A stretch of 64,000 bases of DNA from CAWBBA01 sp963729795 (GCA_963729795.1 CAVSPC010000038.1:1-64000), one strand, 5' to 3'. Counted from the first letter of the stretch, positions 45,172 through 54,188 are shown. The notes: generated from the sequence alone by a model not told the origin. Translations and numbers: made by a program.

Positions 45172-45792
45172 CTACGACCTGCTGCCGTACTTTCTCAACA
45201 GTCCGATCACCACTCCTTGGACCATGACTTCGCTTTCATCGAAAATCATGGCCTCATAAGCCGGATTGGCAGGCTCCAACCTTATCTTGTGCCCAATCCG
45301 GTGGAACCTCTTGAGCGTGGCCTCGGCATTCCGTATGAGAGCCACGACCATCTCCCCATCCGCGGCGGTATCTCGTTTTTCAACGATCACGTAATCGCCG
45401 TCGAGTACGTGATCTTCCCTCATGGAATCACCCTTCACCAGCAACACGTAAGTGTCATGCCTGCCGACAAGGTGTGTAGGCACCGCAATCGTCTCCCGAT
45501 CTTCAATGGCCTCTATGGGTGAGCCCGCGGCTATACGCCCCACCAAAGGAAGTTCTTCGGTTGTGTGCGGCATATCCACTGGTTCCTCCAGATCTATGGA
45601 GCGATTGGCATTCCAACGTTTCTTGAGGTAGCCTTTAAGTCTGAGATTTTCCACGTGGGCATGGATGGTGGATGGTGAAGAAAGTCCCAGGCCGCGGGCT
45701 ATCTCCTCGTAACTAGGCGCATGACCCTGCTCTGAGAGGAAAACGCGTATAAAATCAAGAACCATCCTCTGTTTCTTGGTCAATGATTGCAC
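45172..45792 (-). CDS. lexA: LexA repressor
   Basis: SOS repressor. N-terminal winged-helix: LTKKQRMVLDFIRVFLSEQG, PSYEEIARGLGLSSPSTIHAHVENL. Cleavage site Ala-Gly in GRIAAGSPIEA. Catalytic Ser in VKGDSMREDHV and Lys in EATLKRF. A GTG at 45792 gives 206 aa, the usual length; a longer form from TTG 45831 adds an unconserved stretch. It heads a lexA-dinB unit. Three direct repeats lie 80-110 bases upstream. Confidence 0.95.
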   Translation of the reverse strand: MQSLTKKQRMVLDFIRVFLSEQGHAPSYEEIARGLGLSSPSTIHAHVENLRLKGYLKKRWNANRSIDLEEPVDMPHTTEELPLVGRIAAGSPIEAIEDRETIAVPTHLVGRHDTYVLLVKGDSMREDHVLDGDYVIVEKRDTAADGEMVVALIRNAEATLKRFHRIGHKIRLEPANPAYEAMIFDESEVMVQGVVIGLLRKYGSRS

Positions 45793-45872
45793 AGATCGAC
45801 AACTCCTATTCTCCCGCTCGCAGACCGGCAAGTGGAGCGTCCAACGTCAATCATCACAATATACGCATGTAA

Positions 45873-45901
45873 AGCGAAAGTCAAGCGAAACTGTAGCGAA
45901 A
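45873..45901. promoter_or_regulatory. triple direct repeat AGCGAAA (11-bp period) upstream of lexA
   Basis: AGCGAAA occurs at 45873-45879, 45884-45890 and 45895-45901, exactly 11 bases apart. On the lexA strand this reads TTTCGCT-N4-TTTCGCT-N4-TTTCGCT. The spacing equals that of the alphaproteobacterial GTTC-N7-GTTC SOS operator, though the bases differ. It lies between lexA and the upstream ABC-permease stop, so a LexA autoregulatory site is a reasonable inference. Confidence 0.5.
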
Positions 45902-45943
45902 GTGACAGGGGATTTGAAAAGCAAGATGGGAATGATACCGAGC

Positions 45944-47101
45944 TCAACCGATGTGTCTCAGGCACTCGGCAATCCCCATTCTGCTCACCCTAATCGCAGG
46001 GGGCAAAGCGGCCAACAGTCCAACGAGAAAGGAAACCCCAACGATCAGAGCCAGCGTGGACGGGGTAATCTCGAATACGTGAAGGAACGATGCCATTTGG
46101 GCCTGAAATAGCCGTCCCCCAGGGAAAGTCAACACGGCCCCGGCAATTCCACCCAGCATTGCGATGGCCACTGACTCGCCTGAAATCAAAAGGAAAATGA
46201 ACCAGGGACGAAATCCCAGGGTTTTGAAAACCGCATACTCTGACGACCTCTCGCGTGCCGTCATGGCCATGGTATTTGCCAGGACCATCAAAATGATTCC
46301 GATCACCACCATGGAGATAATACGCACAGCGCCTACGATGGCGCTGGTCATAGCTACGAAGCCAAGCTGGAAAGCCTTCTCAGTCTCGGTTATTGTCTCC
46401 GCGAGGGAACTCGCGAAGAGTGCGTCTATTTCCTGGGCTATTTCTGCCGAGCGATCAGGGTCTTTTACTCGAACCACGTACCATCCGGTTTTGTCTGCCC
46501 TGTCTGGGAATGTTTTCTTGAGAATCTCATTCAGGTAGTCCCATCGAAAAAAAAACGCCGTTTCATCCACATTTTTTCGGGTGCCTTTGTAGATACCGCG
46601 AAGAACCAACTCGATGTTTCCAGGGTAGATCGTCCCTTGAAGTGGAATAATGTCCCCAACTTTCCAGCCGAACCGTTCAGCCAGCACGCGGCCCGCAACG
46701 GCAGCGTTTCGCTCGTGATCAAACGCCGTTCTCGCGGAATCAGGCAGGATAAACTCGGGGTAAAGGTCGAGATAATCTGTACCGCTTATCGCAAACTGGG
46801 GAAAGAAATTCTTTTTGTCTTTATAGATTCCGCCATACCATGCGCCGTACCCGACACCGGTCACGCCGTTGACTTGAAGGATCTTGGCTCGATATGCCAC
46901 CGGCAGCGAATAAATCAAGGAGATTTTGTTTCGGGTCACCAACCGGTTAGCGGATGAACCTTCCACTCCGGTGTACCACGCGGCCACCAGAGTCCTGAGC
47001 ACGCCGAAAGCCAGCATTGCAACCGCGATGCCTACTATGGTCAATACGGTACGCAGCTTATGGCGAAAGACATTCCGCAGTATGAGTTTTGCCAATTCCA
47101 T
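45944..47101 (-). CDS. ABC transporter permease of the MacB/FtsX type
   Basis: 385 aa. First helix at ILRNVFRHKLRTVLTIVGIAVAMLAFGVL, then a large periplasmic MacB-like domain (residues about 45-240, with GYGAWYGGIYKDKKNF and NAAVAGRVLAERFGWKVGD). Three C-terminal helices follow, with MTARERSSEYAVFKTLGFRP, a FtsX-family signature that contacts the ATPase. No ATPase or adaptor gene is adjacent. The ATG overlaps the cobK stop (TAATG), so it is coupled to the cobalamin operon. Substrate unknown; lipoprotein release or efflux are typical for the family. Confidence 0.87.
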   Translation of the reverse strand: MELAKLILRNVFRHKLRTVLTIVGIAVAMLAFGVLRTLVAAWYTGVEGSSANRLVTRNKISLIYSLPVAYRAKILQVNGVTGVGYGAWYGGIYKDKKNFFPQFAISGTDYLDLYPEFILPDSARTAFDHERNAAVAGRVLAERFGWKVGDIIPLQGTIYPGNIELVLRGIYKGTRKNVDETAFFFRWDYLNEILKKTFPDRADKTGWYVVRVKDPDRSAEIAQEIDALFASSLAETITETEKAFQLGFVAMTSAIVGAVRIISMVVIGIILMVLANTMAMTARERSSEYAVFKTLGFRPWFIFLLISGESVAIAMLGGIAGAVLTFPGGRLFQAQMASFLHVFEITPSTLALIVGVSFLVGLLAALPPAIRVSRMGIAECLRHIG

Positions 47102-47890
47102 TATGGCTGACCACTAGAGCGCCGGCTGCCGCGGAGGCGGTGCGATACCGCATCGACAAGCGTCGTCAGATCGCTGAACGTTTGCTTTGATGCTTCTTCG
47201 GGACGCCGGACAACAATCACACGGCATTTTTCCAATTTCGCGGCCTCTATTTTGGCCGGGAAGCCACCTTCTACGCCGCTGTCCTTGGTTACCAAAGTAC
47301 CGATCCCAAATGTGCGTATCACTGCGCGGTTGTCTTCCAGCGAAAACGGGCCGCGGCCCCTAACGATGTGCTCATCCGGTATCCCGGCTTTTCGGCAGGC
47401 CTCTATCGACTCAGGATGCGGGAGAACTCGTACCACCAGCCGCACCCCGGTGCGGGCGGCCTCCAATGCGTACGGAGTGATATTCCTCGATCCTGTGGTC
47501 AGTAGTACGGGCTGGCCGAACGAGCAGGCTTGCCGCGCTGCAAGCTCGTGAGTCCTGGCAAAGAACAAGCTGTCATCGTCCTTTGCAGCAGGCGCGCGCA
47601 TCCATCTGAAGTAAGGGATATCGAGATCGAAGGCCACCTTCTTTGCGTTGGCACGGGCATCTGACGAATAAGGATGTGAGGCGTCCACAATCGCGTGCAC
47701 ACGCCTTTCAGCCGCGAGTCGTGCCATCGCCCCGCCATCGAGTGGTCCGGAACGGCTGGAGATGTTTGGATGCTTGCCCACATCAAGCGGGACTCGTCGT
47801 AGCGGTGGATACAAGAATCTTAAATCCCGCTCCAGCCAGGGCCTCGGCCAGTGGAGCCGTCTCGCTTGTACCACCTATCAGCAGAATCAT
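47101..47890 (-). CDS. cobK: precorrin-6A / cobalt-precorrin-6A reductase (one frameshift)
   Basis: NAD(P)H-dependent reduction of the corrin ring intermediate. The true start is the ATG at 47890: MILLIGGTSETAPLAEALAGAGFKILVSTAT, the typical CobK opening. A stop appears after TSPA. Shifting near 47790 leads into the long frame with VDASHPYSSDARANAKKVA, FRWMRAP, LLTTGSRNI and VTKDSGVEGGFPAKIEAA. About 260 aa after repair. The ATG overlaps the cobJ stop by 4 bases. Confidence 0.9.
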
Positions 47891-48609
47891 ACTTTGTAAC
47901 CGCGCGGGGTGATGAACCATCCATCAACCACTTTGGATGATCTATTCCCTACCACAACCACGCTCCTCATGTTGATGTTGAGGTCCAGGAAATGGTCGAG
48001 ATCCGACAGGACTATTTCTTCATCTTCAGTGCCGACAGCGGTCCCGATTCCAACGGGAGTCGTGCCTTCTCGATACTCTCCGAATATGGATGCCGCTTCT
48101 TCCAGTCGCCGGGTGCGCCTCTTGCTCCTCGGATTGTAGAGCGCGGCCACCAGATCCGCCGAAGCCACGGCTTCCAGCCTTTTCCGTATCATTTCCCAGG
48201 GAACAAGGATATCACTTAGACTAATACATGCGAAGTCAAGCATCAAAGGAGCGCCAAGCCTGGCCGCCGCTGCCCCGGCTGCTGTAACGCCGGGAACGAT
48301 TTCAATAGGGACAGGTTGACCTTCCCGGCCGGCCAGTTCCAAGGCCAGACCTGCCATGCCGTAGATACCTGCGTCGCCGGACGAAATCAGAGCTACAGTT
48401 GCGCCTTCTTCTGCCCGACGAATCGCAGCGAGGCATCGCTCCCGTTCCTTGGTCATGCCTGATGAAATGAGATCCTTGCCATCAGTCAGATCGGCAACAA
48501 GGTCCAGATAACGCTTGTATCCGACAACCACGTGGCTTTCGGCTATTGCCTGTTCAGCCCGCCGTGTCCTGTCCAGCGCACCTCCCGGTCCGATCCCAAC
48601 GACAATCAG
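47887..48609 (-). CDS. cobJ: precorrin-3B / cobalt-factor III C17-methyltransferase
   Basis: SAM-dependent ring-contracting methyltransferase (CbiH/CobJ). The frame holds LIVVGIGPGGALDRT (SAM loop), VVVGYKRYLDLV, SSGDAGIYGMAGLALEL, PGVTAAGAAAARLGAPL, CISLSDILVPWE, YNPRSKRRTRRL and VVVGNRSSKVVDGWFITPRGY. No ATG, GTG or TTG precedes the SAM loop in frame. A CTG at 48607-48609 overlaps the cbiG stop exactly where the other genes of this operon show ATGA, so the start is probably this CTG, or an ATG misread. 240 aa from there, normal size. Confidence 0.92.
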   Translation of the reverse strand: MIVVGIGPGGALDRTRRAEQAIAESHVVVGYKRYLDLVADLTDGKDLISSGMTKERERCLAAIRRAEEGATVALISSGDAGIYGMAGLALELAGREGQPVPIEIVPGVTAAGAAAARLGAPLMLDFACISLSDILVPWEMIRKRLEAVASADLVAALYNPRSKRRTRRLEEAASIFGEYREGTTPVGIGTAVGTEDEEIVLSDLDHFLDLNINMRSVVVVGNRSSKVVDGWFITPRGYKV

Positions 48610-49373
48610 CCTTCCTCGGCCACAGCTATCGTTATGCCGTTGTAGCTTCTCTTCGGCAGTACTAATCTTGTCCTCCTTCCCGCGAGAAGAGCGCAGGGCT
48701 CTGCCACCGCGGGTAAATTGACTTTTTCTTCGACAAAATGCGAACGGTCGAATTCCCGAAGCGAGTTTCTGATTTCGTCCGCGTCTATGAATCTCAAAGG
48801 GATTACAAGCTCACGGGCCGCGGCCAACAATCCTTCTTCGTCGGCCTTTACGCTTGCAGAACTGAGCAGTCTTACCTGCGAGAGCTTGAAATCTGCTTCT
48901 TTCAGCCCTGCCTGGATCGCTGCCACTATCTTTTCGGGTTTAGTCCCTCGACGACACCCGATACCGACGATGACCGTCTTCAGCGCCTCGGTGGTAGTGG
49001 ATATCACCGGCTCCGCAGCGAGGATGTTCCCGATATCAACAGCAAGCTCGTTGGCTCCGCCTTCGTGACCGCTCAGCAGGCTGATTGCCCATCTAGCGCC
49101 CACGTCGACGACTACTACCGCAGGATCCTGAGTTTTGCTCTTGAGGTTCGGGGACAAGGCCCGCACCACCACTCCACACGGAACCATATACACAAGAGCC
49201 GTATATTTGTCGAAAATGCGCTGCGTAAGCTCTACGATGGAGTCAAAGCGTTCAGCGTCCCATTTCCCGTCTACGTTCTCATGCAAATACACCTTAGAAT
49301 TCGGAAGGGCGTTGTGTACGCGATCCGCAAGTATAGCCCCCGCATTGGAAAGACTCACCAGAGCGATCGTCAT
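48606..49373 (-). CDS. cbiG: cobalt-precorrin-5A hydrolase CbiG (short form)
   Basis: Opens the delta-lactone and releases acetaldehyde in the anaerobic pathway. N-terminal domain: ALVSLSNAGAILADRV, YMVPCGVVVRALSPNLKSKTQDPAVVVVD and SLLSGHEGGANELA. C-terminal domain from about residue 130: IVGIGCRRGTKPEKIVAAI, SSASVKADEEGLLAAA, GRRTRLVLPKRSYNGITIAVA. At 255 aa it lacks the middle domain seen in CbiG of about 340 aa. It overlaps cobM by 4 bases. Confidence 0.92.
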   Translation of the reverse strand: MTIALVSLSNAGAILADRVHNALPNSKVYLHENVDGKWDAERFDSIVELTQRIFDKYTALVYMVPCGVVVRALSPNLKSKTQDPAVVVVDVGARWAISLLSGHEGGANELAVDIGNILAAEPVISTTTEALKTVIVGIGCRRGTKPEKIVAAIQAGLKEADFKLSQVRLLSSASVKADEEGLLAAARELVIPLRFIDADEIRNSLREFDRSHFVEEKVNLPAVAEPCALLAGRRTRLVLPKRSYNGITIAVAEEG

Positions 49374-50128
49374 GCTTTCTTCCCGATCCGGTATTCATGT
49401 GAGAATGCGGGGTCATAGAGCTTGGACGCCTGCGATCCTCGTGAGAGCGCGTTGCCCACGATAATCATGGCGGTCTTGTTGATCTCTGCGTTTCGAGTCT
49501 TTTCTGCAATATCAGCCAGCGTACCCCAAAAGATTCGCTGGTCGGGCCACGATGCGCGATGAACCACGGCTACCGGGCATTGCGGCCCGTAATGTCCGGC
49601 CAGTTTTTCCGCCACTTCGACCAGTTTGTGAGCCGACAGGAAAATACACAGCGTGGCGTGGGCTTGGGCCAGCAGATCAAGCTCCTGCTCCGGCGGCATC
49701 GCTGTGCGTCCGGAAGTGCGGGTGAGGATAATGGTTTGAGCCACTTCAGGCGCGGTCAGTTCCACACGCAACGCTGCTGCAGCAGCTTGAAACGAGCTGA
49801 CTCCCGGTACGACCTCATAGTCGATGCTCCACCGATCCAGCAGATTCATCTGTTCTCGTATGGCTCCGTATATGGATGGATCTCCGGAATGCAGCCTCAC
49901 CAGGTCAATGTTTCTCCGGTGGGCGTCCTGGAACAGGCGGCCAATCTCTTCAAGGTCCAGGCCGGCAGAATCATGCTTTTCCGCGCTATCAGGAAGCAGA
50001 GCCAGAACCTCGGTGCTTATCAGCGAGCCTGCGTAAACGCAGATGCAACAATTACGCAGCAATCGTTCTGCCTTAACCGTGATAAGCTCCGGATCGCCGG
50101 GACCTGCACCTACGAAGTAGACTTTCAC
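49370..50128 (-). CDS. cobM: precorrin-4 / cobalt-precorrin-4 C11-methyltransferase
   Basis: CbiF/CobM. VYFVGAGPGDPELITVKAERLL is the SAM loop. Further: YAGSLIS, LHSGDPSIYGAIREQM, VVPGVSSFQAAAAAL, LTRTSGRTAMPPEQEL, LAQAHATLCIFLSAH, VAVVHRASWPDQ and AMIIVGNAL. 252 aa, as expected. ATG overlaps the cobI stop by 4 bases. Confidence 0.96.
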   Translation of the reverse strand: MKVYFVGAGPGDPELITVKAERLLRNCCICVYAGSLISTEVLALLPDSAEKHDSAGLDLEEIGRLFQDAHRRNIDLVRLHSGDPSIYGAIREQMNLLDRWSIDYEVVPGVSSFQAAAAALRVELTAPEVAQTIILTRTSGRTAMPPEQELDLLAQAHATLCIFLSAHKLVEVAEKLAGHYGPQCPVAVVHRASWPDQRIFWGTLADIAEKTRNAEINKTAMIIVGNALSRGSQASKLYDPAFSHEYRIGKKA

Positions 50129-50853
50129 TTGGTTTTCTCGCCTTTCCCTCGAACAAGTATGATCGACAAATAGCCGGCTTCAGAGTTCTCACCGCGCAGA
50201 TTGCGAAGATCGGCTTCGATGCGTTGCGATGCCATTCCCGCATGAGAGATAAACACGCTGTGCTCCATAACTCCGGCGTCTTCGAGCAAATCGAGAATTT
50301 GGTTGAGGCGTTTGCCGATTTTCATCAACACCACCGTACCTCCAAGAGACAGTGCGCGGCGCACGTCTTTCAGATCGTCGGCAGTGGGAACTATCGTGAC
50401 AGGCTCCTTTGCTTCTCCGACCGGAAACTCAGCCAGGGATGCAGCGGCACTGAAGGCAGTGATGCCCGGCACCGTAACGACTTCCACGCTGGGGATTCTC
50501 CGGCGAAGCGCGCGCAGCATGTAGATGTACGTGGAATACAGCAAAGTGTCCCCAAGCGTGAGAAAACAGGCATCCGCACCTGTTTCGAGGACTTCCGCAA
50601 TAGCTCTGGCCGATTCTTCCCAACGTTTCTCAAGCTCTGATCGATCCGTTGTCATCGGGAAGAGAATTTCATGAATCTCGGCTCTCGGATTTATGTGCTT
50701 TTGCGCAATGCTCAGTGCTACACTCTCGGCGCTGTTGCGAGCCTTCGGGACAAACACGTGAGCGCACTCCCCGAGGATAGTTGCGCCCTTGACCGTGATG
50801 AGATCGGGATCACCCGGCCCCACTCCAATTCCGTAAAGCTTTCCTCGGCTCAT
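50125..50853 (-). CDS. cobI: precorrin-2 / cobalt-factor II C20-methyltransferase
   Basis: CbiL/CobI. LYGIGVGPGDPDLITVKGATIL opens the fold, then VFVPKARN, FLTLGDTLLYSTYIYM, TVPGITAFSAAASLAEFP, VVLMKIGKRL and GYLSIILVRG. 242 aa. The ATG at 50853 shares its first base with the cbiE stop (TGATG). A TTG 3 bases earlier is less likely. Confidence 0.95.
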   Translation of the reverse strand: MSRGKLYGIGVGPGDPDLITVKGATILGECAHVFVPKARNSAESVALSIAQKHINPRAEIHEILFPMTTDRSELEKRWEESARAIAEVLETGADACFLTLGDTLLYSTYIYMLRALRRRIPSVEVVTVPGITAFSAAASLAEFPVGEAKEPVTIVPTADDLKDVRRALSLGGTVVLMKIGKRLNQILDLLEDAGVMEHSVFISHAGMASQRIEADLRNLRGENSEAGYLSIILVRGKGEKTK

Positions 50854-51494
50854 CAAAACACGCTTCCTTTGACGATCAAAACGATGGAGCTAGGCGGTAC
50901 AGCCAACGCCGCAAGATCGCAGGGGTCGACTTCGCGGACCTGCTCGTTTTCCATAGTGAGGTTTTGACAAATGAACACTCGACAGGTTGTTAGGTTATCC
51001 TGCAAAAGGTGGTCCGCGATCCACCTGGTTGAGCCTTCGCGTCCGCAAAGAATTGCGATTTTGTCCGCGTCCGCCAATTCGGGTTCATTCGCCGGATACT
51101 GCTTGTGGATGCTGATGATGTGTGCATCGGCCCAATCAACACCAATCCGTGCGAAAGCGGTCTGTACGGAGCTGACCCCTGGGATCACCTTGCAACGGCT
51201 GCGACCGAAACGCTTGATCACGAGCTTAGCCAAACTGAACAGGCCCGGATCACCGCTGACGAGCACGGCGATACGCTGACTATCTGCCCTGGAAGCCACA
51301 AAATCGAGAGTCTCGTCAGTGTCGCTCCTCACGGCCACGCGTTCGGCGCGGGTGGACGGGAAAAGTTCCAGTAGTCTGCTTGCCCCAACCAAGACCTCTG
51401 CCTCTTCAATGGCTTTCAATGCGACTGGAGTGAGATAATCCCGCGATCCGGGACCACAGCCCACGATATAAATCGGCTGTTGTCCTATTGCCAT
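50853..51494 (-). CDS. cbiE: cobalt-precorrin-7 C5-methyltransferase CbiE
   Basis: IYIVGCGPGSRDYLTPVALKAIEEAEVLVG is the SAM loop, then VLVSGDPGLFSLAKLV, VIPGVSSVQTAFARIGVDW, ILCGREGSTRWIA and VFICQNLTMENEQV. 213 aa equals CbiE alone. The decarboxylating C15-methyltransferase partner CbiT, fused to it in CobL, is neither fused nor adjacent. Start ATG 51494 overlaps the cbiD end by 10 bases. Confidence 0.93.
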   Translation of the reverse strand: MAIGQQPIYIVGCGPGSRDYLTPVALKAIEEAEVLVGASRLLELFPSTRAERVAVRSDTDETLDFVASRADSQRIAVLVSGDPGLFSLAKLVIKRFGRSRCKVIPGVSSVQTAFARIGVDWADAHIISIHKQYPANEPELADADKIAILCGREGSTRWIADHLLQDNLTTCRVFICQNLTMENEQVREVDPCDLAALAVPPSSIVLIVKGSVF

Positions 51495-52540
51495 GTGAGT
51501 AGGTCTCCGTCGGATCCCAGCAACTCACTCCGAATGTTCACCAGGACAACCGCTGTAGGGTATCGCCTTTGAATTCGAGCATCGATTGCTTGTCGAATCT
51601 TGCTGGCTAATTCAGTCGCTAGTCGGACGCGATCCGCGTCGGGCAAGGCGGTAAAAAGCCCTTCCACCGTTGGGCAATCAGGCGCCATCCTTCCAAGAAG
51701 GCGCGTTGCCAGACCAGCCACTGCCGGCACAGCACTTGCGGATCGCGACGAATGAGTATCCCACTGACCTTCGGGCAGCTTTGCCAGCTTACCGGGATGG
51801 CCCAGCACAAGCAATCGCCCGAAGCCGCGCGCCGCTACCTGATCGAGCATAAATCCCCATTCATTGCTTACTTCAATCAATTGCTCCGGTGACAGCCGAA
51901 AATATCGTCGTGCGGCTTTTTCGCCTATCCGACCCGGTACGAGGACCGGAGCCCAGACGCTGCATGCTTCAGCTACGCTGAGAGTGCACATGAGGGCATC
52001 TCGCAGAGCTGCTCCGCTGAAGGGACGCACGATCCCCGAAGTTCCCAGAATCGAAAGGCCGCCTTCCACTCCGAGGCGTGGATTGAAAGTCTTTGCTGCA
52101 AGCGCCTCCCCGCCGGGAATAGAAATCGTAACTCTGACAGGGCGGTCCGTGACTTCACGTATCGCGTCCCGAATCATGCTCCTGGGAACCGGATTGATAG
52201 CCGGCTCACCCGGAGGCACGGAGAGCCCGGGCTTGGTGACCGTGCCCACGCCTTCTCCGGCGGCAATGGTTGAGTCCTCGCCTACAGCCCAGGCAACCGA
52301 CGCAATAACCGTGCAACCATCCGTCACATCAGGATCGTCTCCCGCGTCCTTAAGCACGGCTGCTTCCGCAGCATGGGAATCTCCTCTGGTCCAGGCTGTA
52401 GGCAGTTTCACCCGTACGCCGCCGGGAAGGCCCACCTCTATTTCCGAGGAGACCAGACGACCGCACAATGCCATTGTCGCAGCTTTGGCTGCGGCTGCTG
52501 CACACGTTCCCGTTGTGAAACCGGTCCGGCCTGAACCCAT
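51485..52540 (-). CDS. cbiD: cobalt-precorrin-5B C1-methyltransferase CbiD
   Basis: Anaerobic-route C1-methyltransferase. RTGFTTGTCAAAAAKAA is the hallmark N terminus. Further: KDAGDDPDVTDGC, GEGVGTVTKPGLSVPPGEPAINPVPRSMI, GGLSILGTSGIVRPFS, VLGHPGKLAKLPEGQWDTHS. 351 aa. Its presence marks the early-cobalt pathway. ATG overlaps the cbiO stop by 1 base. Confidence 0.97.
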   Translation of the reverse strand: MGSGRTGFTTGTCAAAAAKAATMALCGRLVSSEIEVGLPGGVRVKLPTAWTRGDSHAAEAAVLKDAGDDPDVTDGCTVIASVAWAVGEDSTIAAGEGVGTVTKPGLSVPPGEPAINPVPRSMIRDAIREVTDRPVRVTISIPGGEALAAKTFNPRLGVEGGLSILGTSGIVRPFSGAALRDALMCTLSVAEACSVWAPVLVPGRIGEKAARRYFRLSPEQLIEVSNEWGFMLDQVAARGFGRLLVLGHPGKLAKLPEGQWDTHSSRSASAVPAVAGLATRLLGRMAPDCPTVEGLFTALPDADRVRLATELASKIRQAIDARIQRRYPTAVVLVNIRSELLGSDGDLLTWQ

Positions 52541-53415
52541 TAATGAACCACCTCAGGGTGCTTGACGATCATGTCTTCAGGAATAAGTTCCAATAGGCGC
52601 ATACGGGCCTCACCAATAGTCAAAGGCAATCCGTTTATCGGAACACCGTCATGCTCTTTCATCTTGTGAAGTAGACCCGCGATGTAAGGAAGCCTTAAGC
52701 ATGCGTGGTCGATCATATCGTGATCGCAGAAGATCTCATTCGCGGGGCCTTGCTTGAGCACCCGGCCCCTGCGCAACACGTAAATCCGGTCGGCAAAAAG
52801 GGGCAACAGGTCTACCGAATGGGTGGCAAGAATCACAGTGATTCCTTGCTCACGATTCAGCCGGTTCAAGAGCCGCATCATGAGGGCTTCGCCCGCGGGG
52901 TCCAGGCCGGCAGTAGGCTCATCGAGTATCAGCGTGGACGGGCGCATGGCCAATATCCCTGCCATGCAAACTCGTTTCTGCTCGCCAAAGCTCAAGTGAT
53001 GGATCGCCCTGGATCGCAACTCCGAGGCTGCAACGTTTTCCAATGCCTCACTCACTCTTCGCTGGACCTCCGGCTCGGTTAGTCCAAGATTCCTGGGCCC
53101 GTAGGCCACATCCTCTTCCACTGTTGCGGCGAAAAGTTGATCCGCCGGGTTCTGCAAGACCAGACCCACCCTCTGATACAAGTCTTTCCGAGAAAGCCTA
53201 TTTATGTCGCTGCCTTCGATTCGGACGCTCCCTTTTTCAGGTTTGAGAAGTCCGATCAACACCTTGATTAGGGTTGTCTTTCCGGACCCATTGGAAGCGA
53301 GCATGGCGACGAACTCACCGGCATCGGCCCAGAAGTCCACATTGTCGAGAGCACGGCTCCCCTCTTGATAGGTGAATGTCACGCCCGATGTTTGAACAGC
53401 CGGCGGTCTACTCAT
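52540..53415 (-). CDS. cbiO: cobalt ECF transporter ATPase CbiO
   Basis: Walker A is ASNGSGKTTLIKVL, Q-loop VLQNPADQLFA, signature LSFGEQKRVCMAG (LSFGE in place of LSGGQ), Walker B TLILDEPTAGLDP, and H-loop ATHSVDLL. 291 aa. The ATG at 53415 overlaps the cbiQ stop (ATGA), better than the in-frame ATG at 53427. Powers cobalt uptake with CbiQ, CbiM and the CbiN-like protein. Confidence 0.96.
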   Translation of the reverse strand: MSRPPAVQTSGVTFTYQEGSRALDNVDFWADAGEFVAMLASNGSGKTTLIKVLIGLLKPEKGSVRIEGSDINRLSRKDLYQRVGLVLQNPADQLFAATVEEDVAYGPRNLGLTEPEVQRRVSEALENVAASELRSRAIHHLSFGEQKRVCMAGILAMRPSTLILDEPTAGLDPAGEALMMRLLNRLNREQGITVILATHSVDLLPLFADRIYVLRRGRVLKQGPANEIFCDHDMIDHACLRLPYIAGLLHKMKEHDGVPINGLPLTIGEARMRLLELIPEDMIVKHPEVVH

Positions 53416-54188
53416 TTCGGCCACCATTCCGCAATCACGTAAAGAGCAGCCGTGAGTGTAGGAACGGCCAACATGGAAAAGTAATCGGCGGTCTTCAACT
53501 TCGGCAACACGCCTACCGGCAAACGCCCTTGATAACCTCTCAGAGTCATTGCCTCATGGGTCCTCATGGCCTGATCCATGGACCGGACTACCACAGTCCC
53601 CGCGAGCACACCTGCTGACGACAGGGCACGCCGAGGGCTCGAATACCCGAGGCGGACCCGCTGGGCTGCGGCCGTATCAGCGGTCTGATCCAGCAGCACA
53701 AAGGTATAACGATACACGAGTAGAGCAATTTCTATCCATCCCTCGGGCACTCGGAACCATTGCATCGCACCGAAGATTTTGAATGCAGGTGTCACGGAAC
53801 TTAGCAGCAACATCACACTAACCGCGCCGAGGACACGGGAACCCAGGAGCACACCCTGCATAATACCTTCCTCGGTTCCAATAAAACGGTATCCTGCAAA
53901 AGAGAAAGATACAAACGGGGTCGAGCCCGTAAGGAAAGCCTGCAAGACCACCAGAACCAGAACGATTCCCATTGGCATTACAAGCCTCGCCAGGACCAGT
54001 TTCGCCGGCATCTTAAGCCAGAGCATTCCGGCCGTGCACAATACAAACATAAGAAACGGAAAATACGGCTGTCTTGAAAGAACAACAGCAATGATCAGGG
54101 TGAAAGCGATCACCATTTTCGGACGTGCGTCCATACGTGCTAGTGCATTGTCCCGGCAGGCAAAAATGTCGGAAAAAAGCTCAAACAT
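53412..54188 (-). CDS. cbiQ: cobalt ECF transporter permease CbiQ
   Basis: Polytopic transmembrane T-component of 258 aa. Helices at PKMVIAFTLIIAVVLS and PYFPFLMFVLCTAGMLWL; coupling-helix motifs are visible as AAAQRVRLGYSSPRR and AMRTHEAMTLRGYQG (the Ala-Arg-Gly boxes that contact CbiO). Overlaps the CbiN-like gene by 8 bases and cbiO by 4. Confidence 0.93.
   Translation of the reverse strand: MFELFSDIFACRDNALARMDARPKMVIAFTLIIAVVLSRQPYFPFLMFVLCTAGMLWLKMPAKLVLARLVMPMGIVLVLVVLQAFLTGSTPFVSFSFAGYRFIGTEEGIMQGVLLGSRVLGAVSVMLLLSSVTPAFKIFGAMQWFRVPEGWIEIALLVYRYTFVLLDQTADTAAAQRVRLGYSSPRRALSSAGVLAGTVVVRSMDQAMRTHEAMTLRGYQGRLPVGVLPKLKTADYFSMLAVPTLTAALYVIAEWWPK

Noticed and set aside
51864..52565. 233-codon plus-strand ORF
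   Set aside because: Antisense shadow of cbiD in high-GC sequence.
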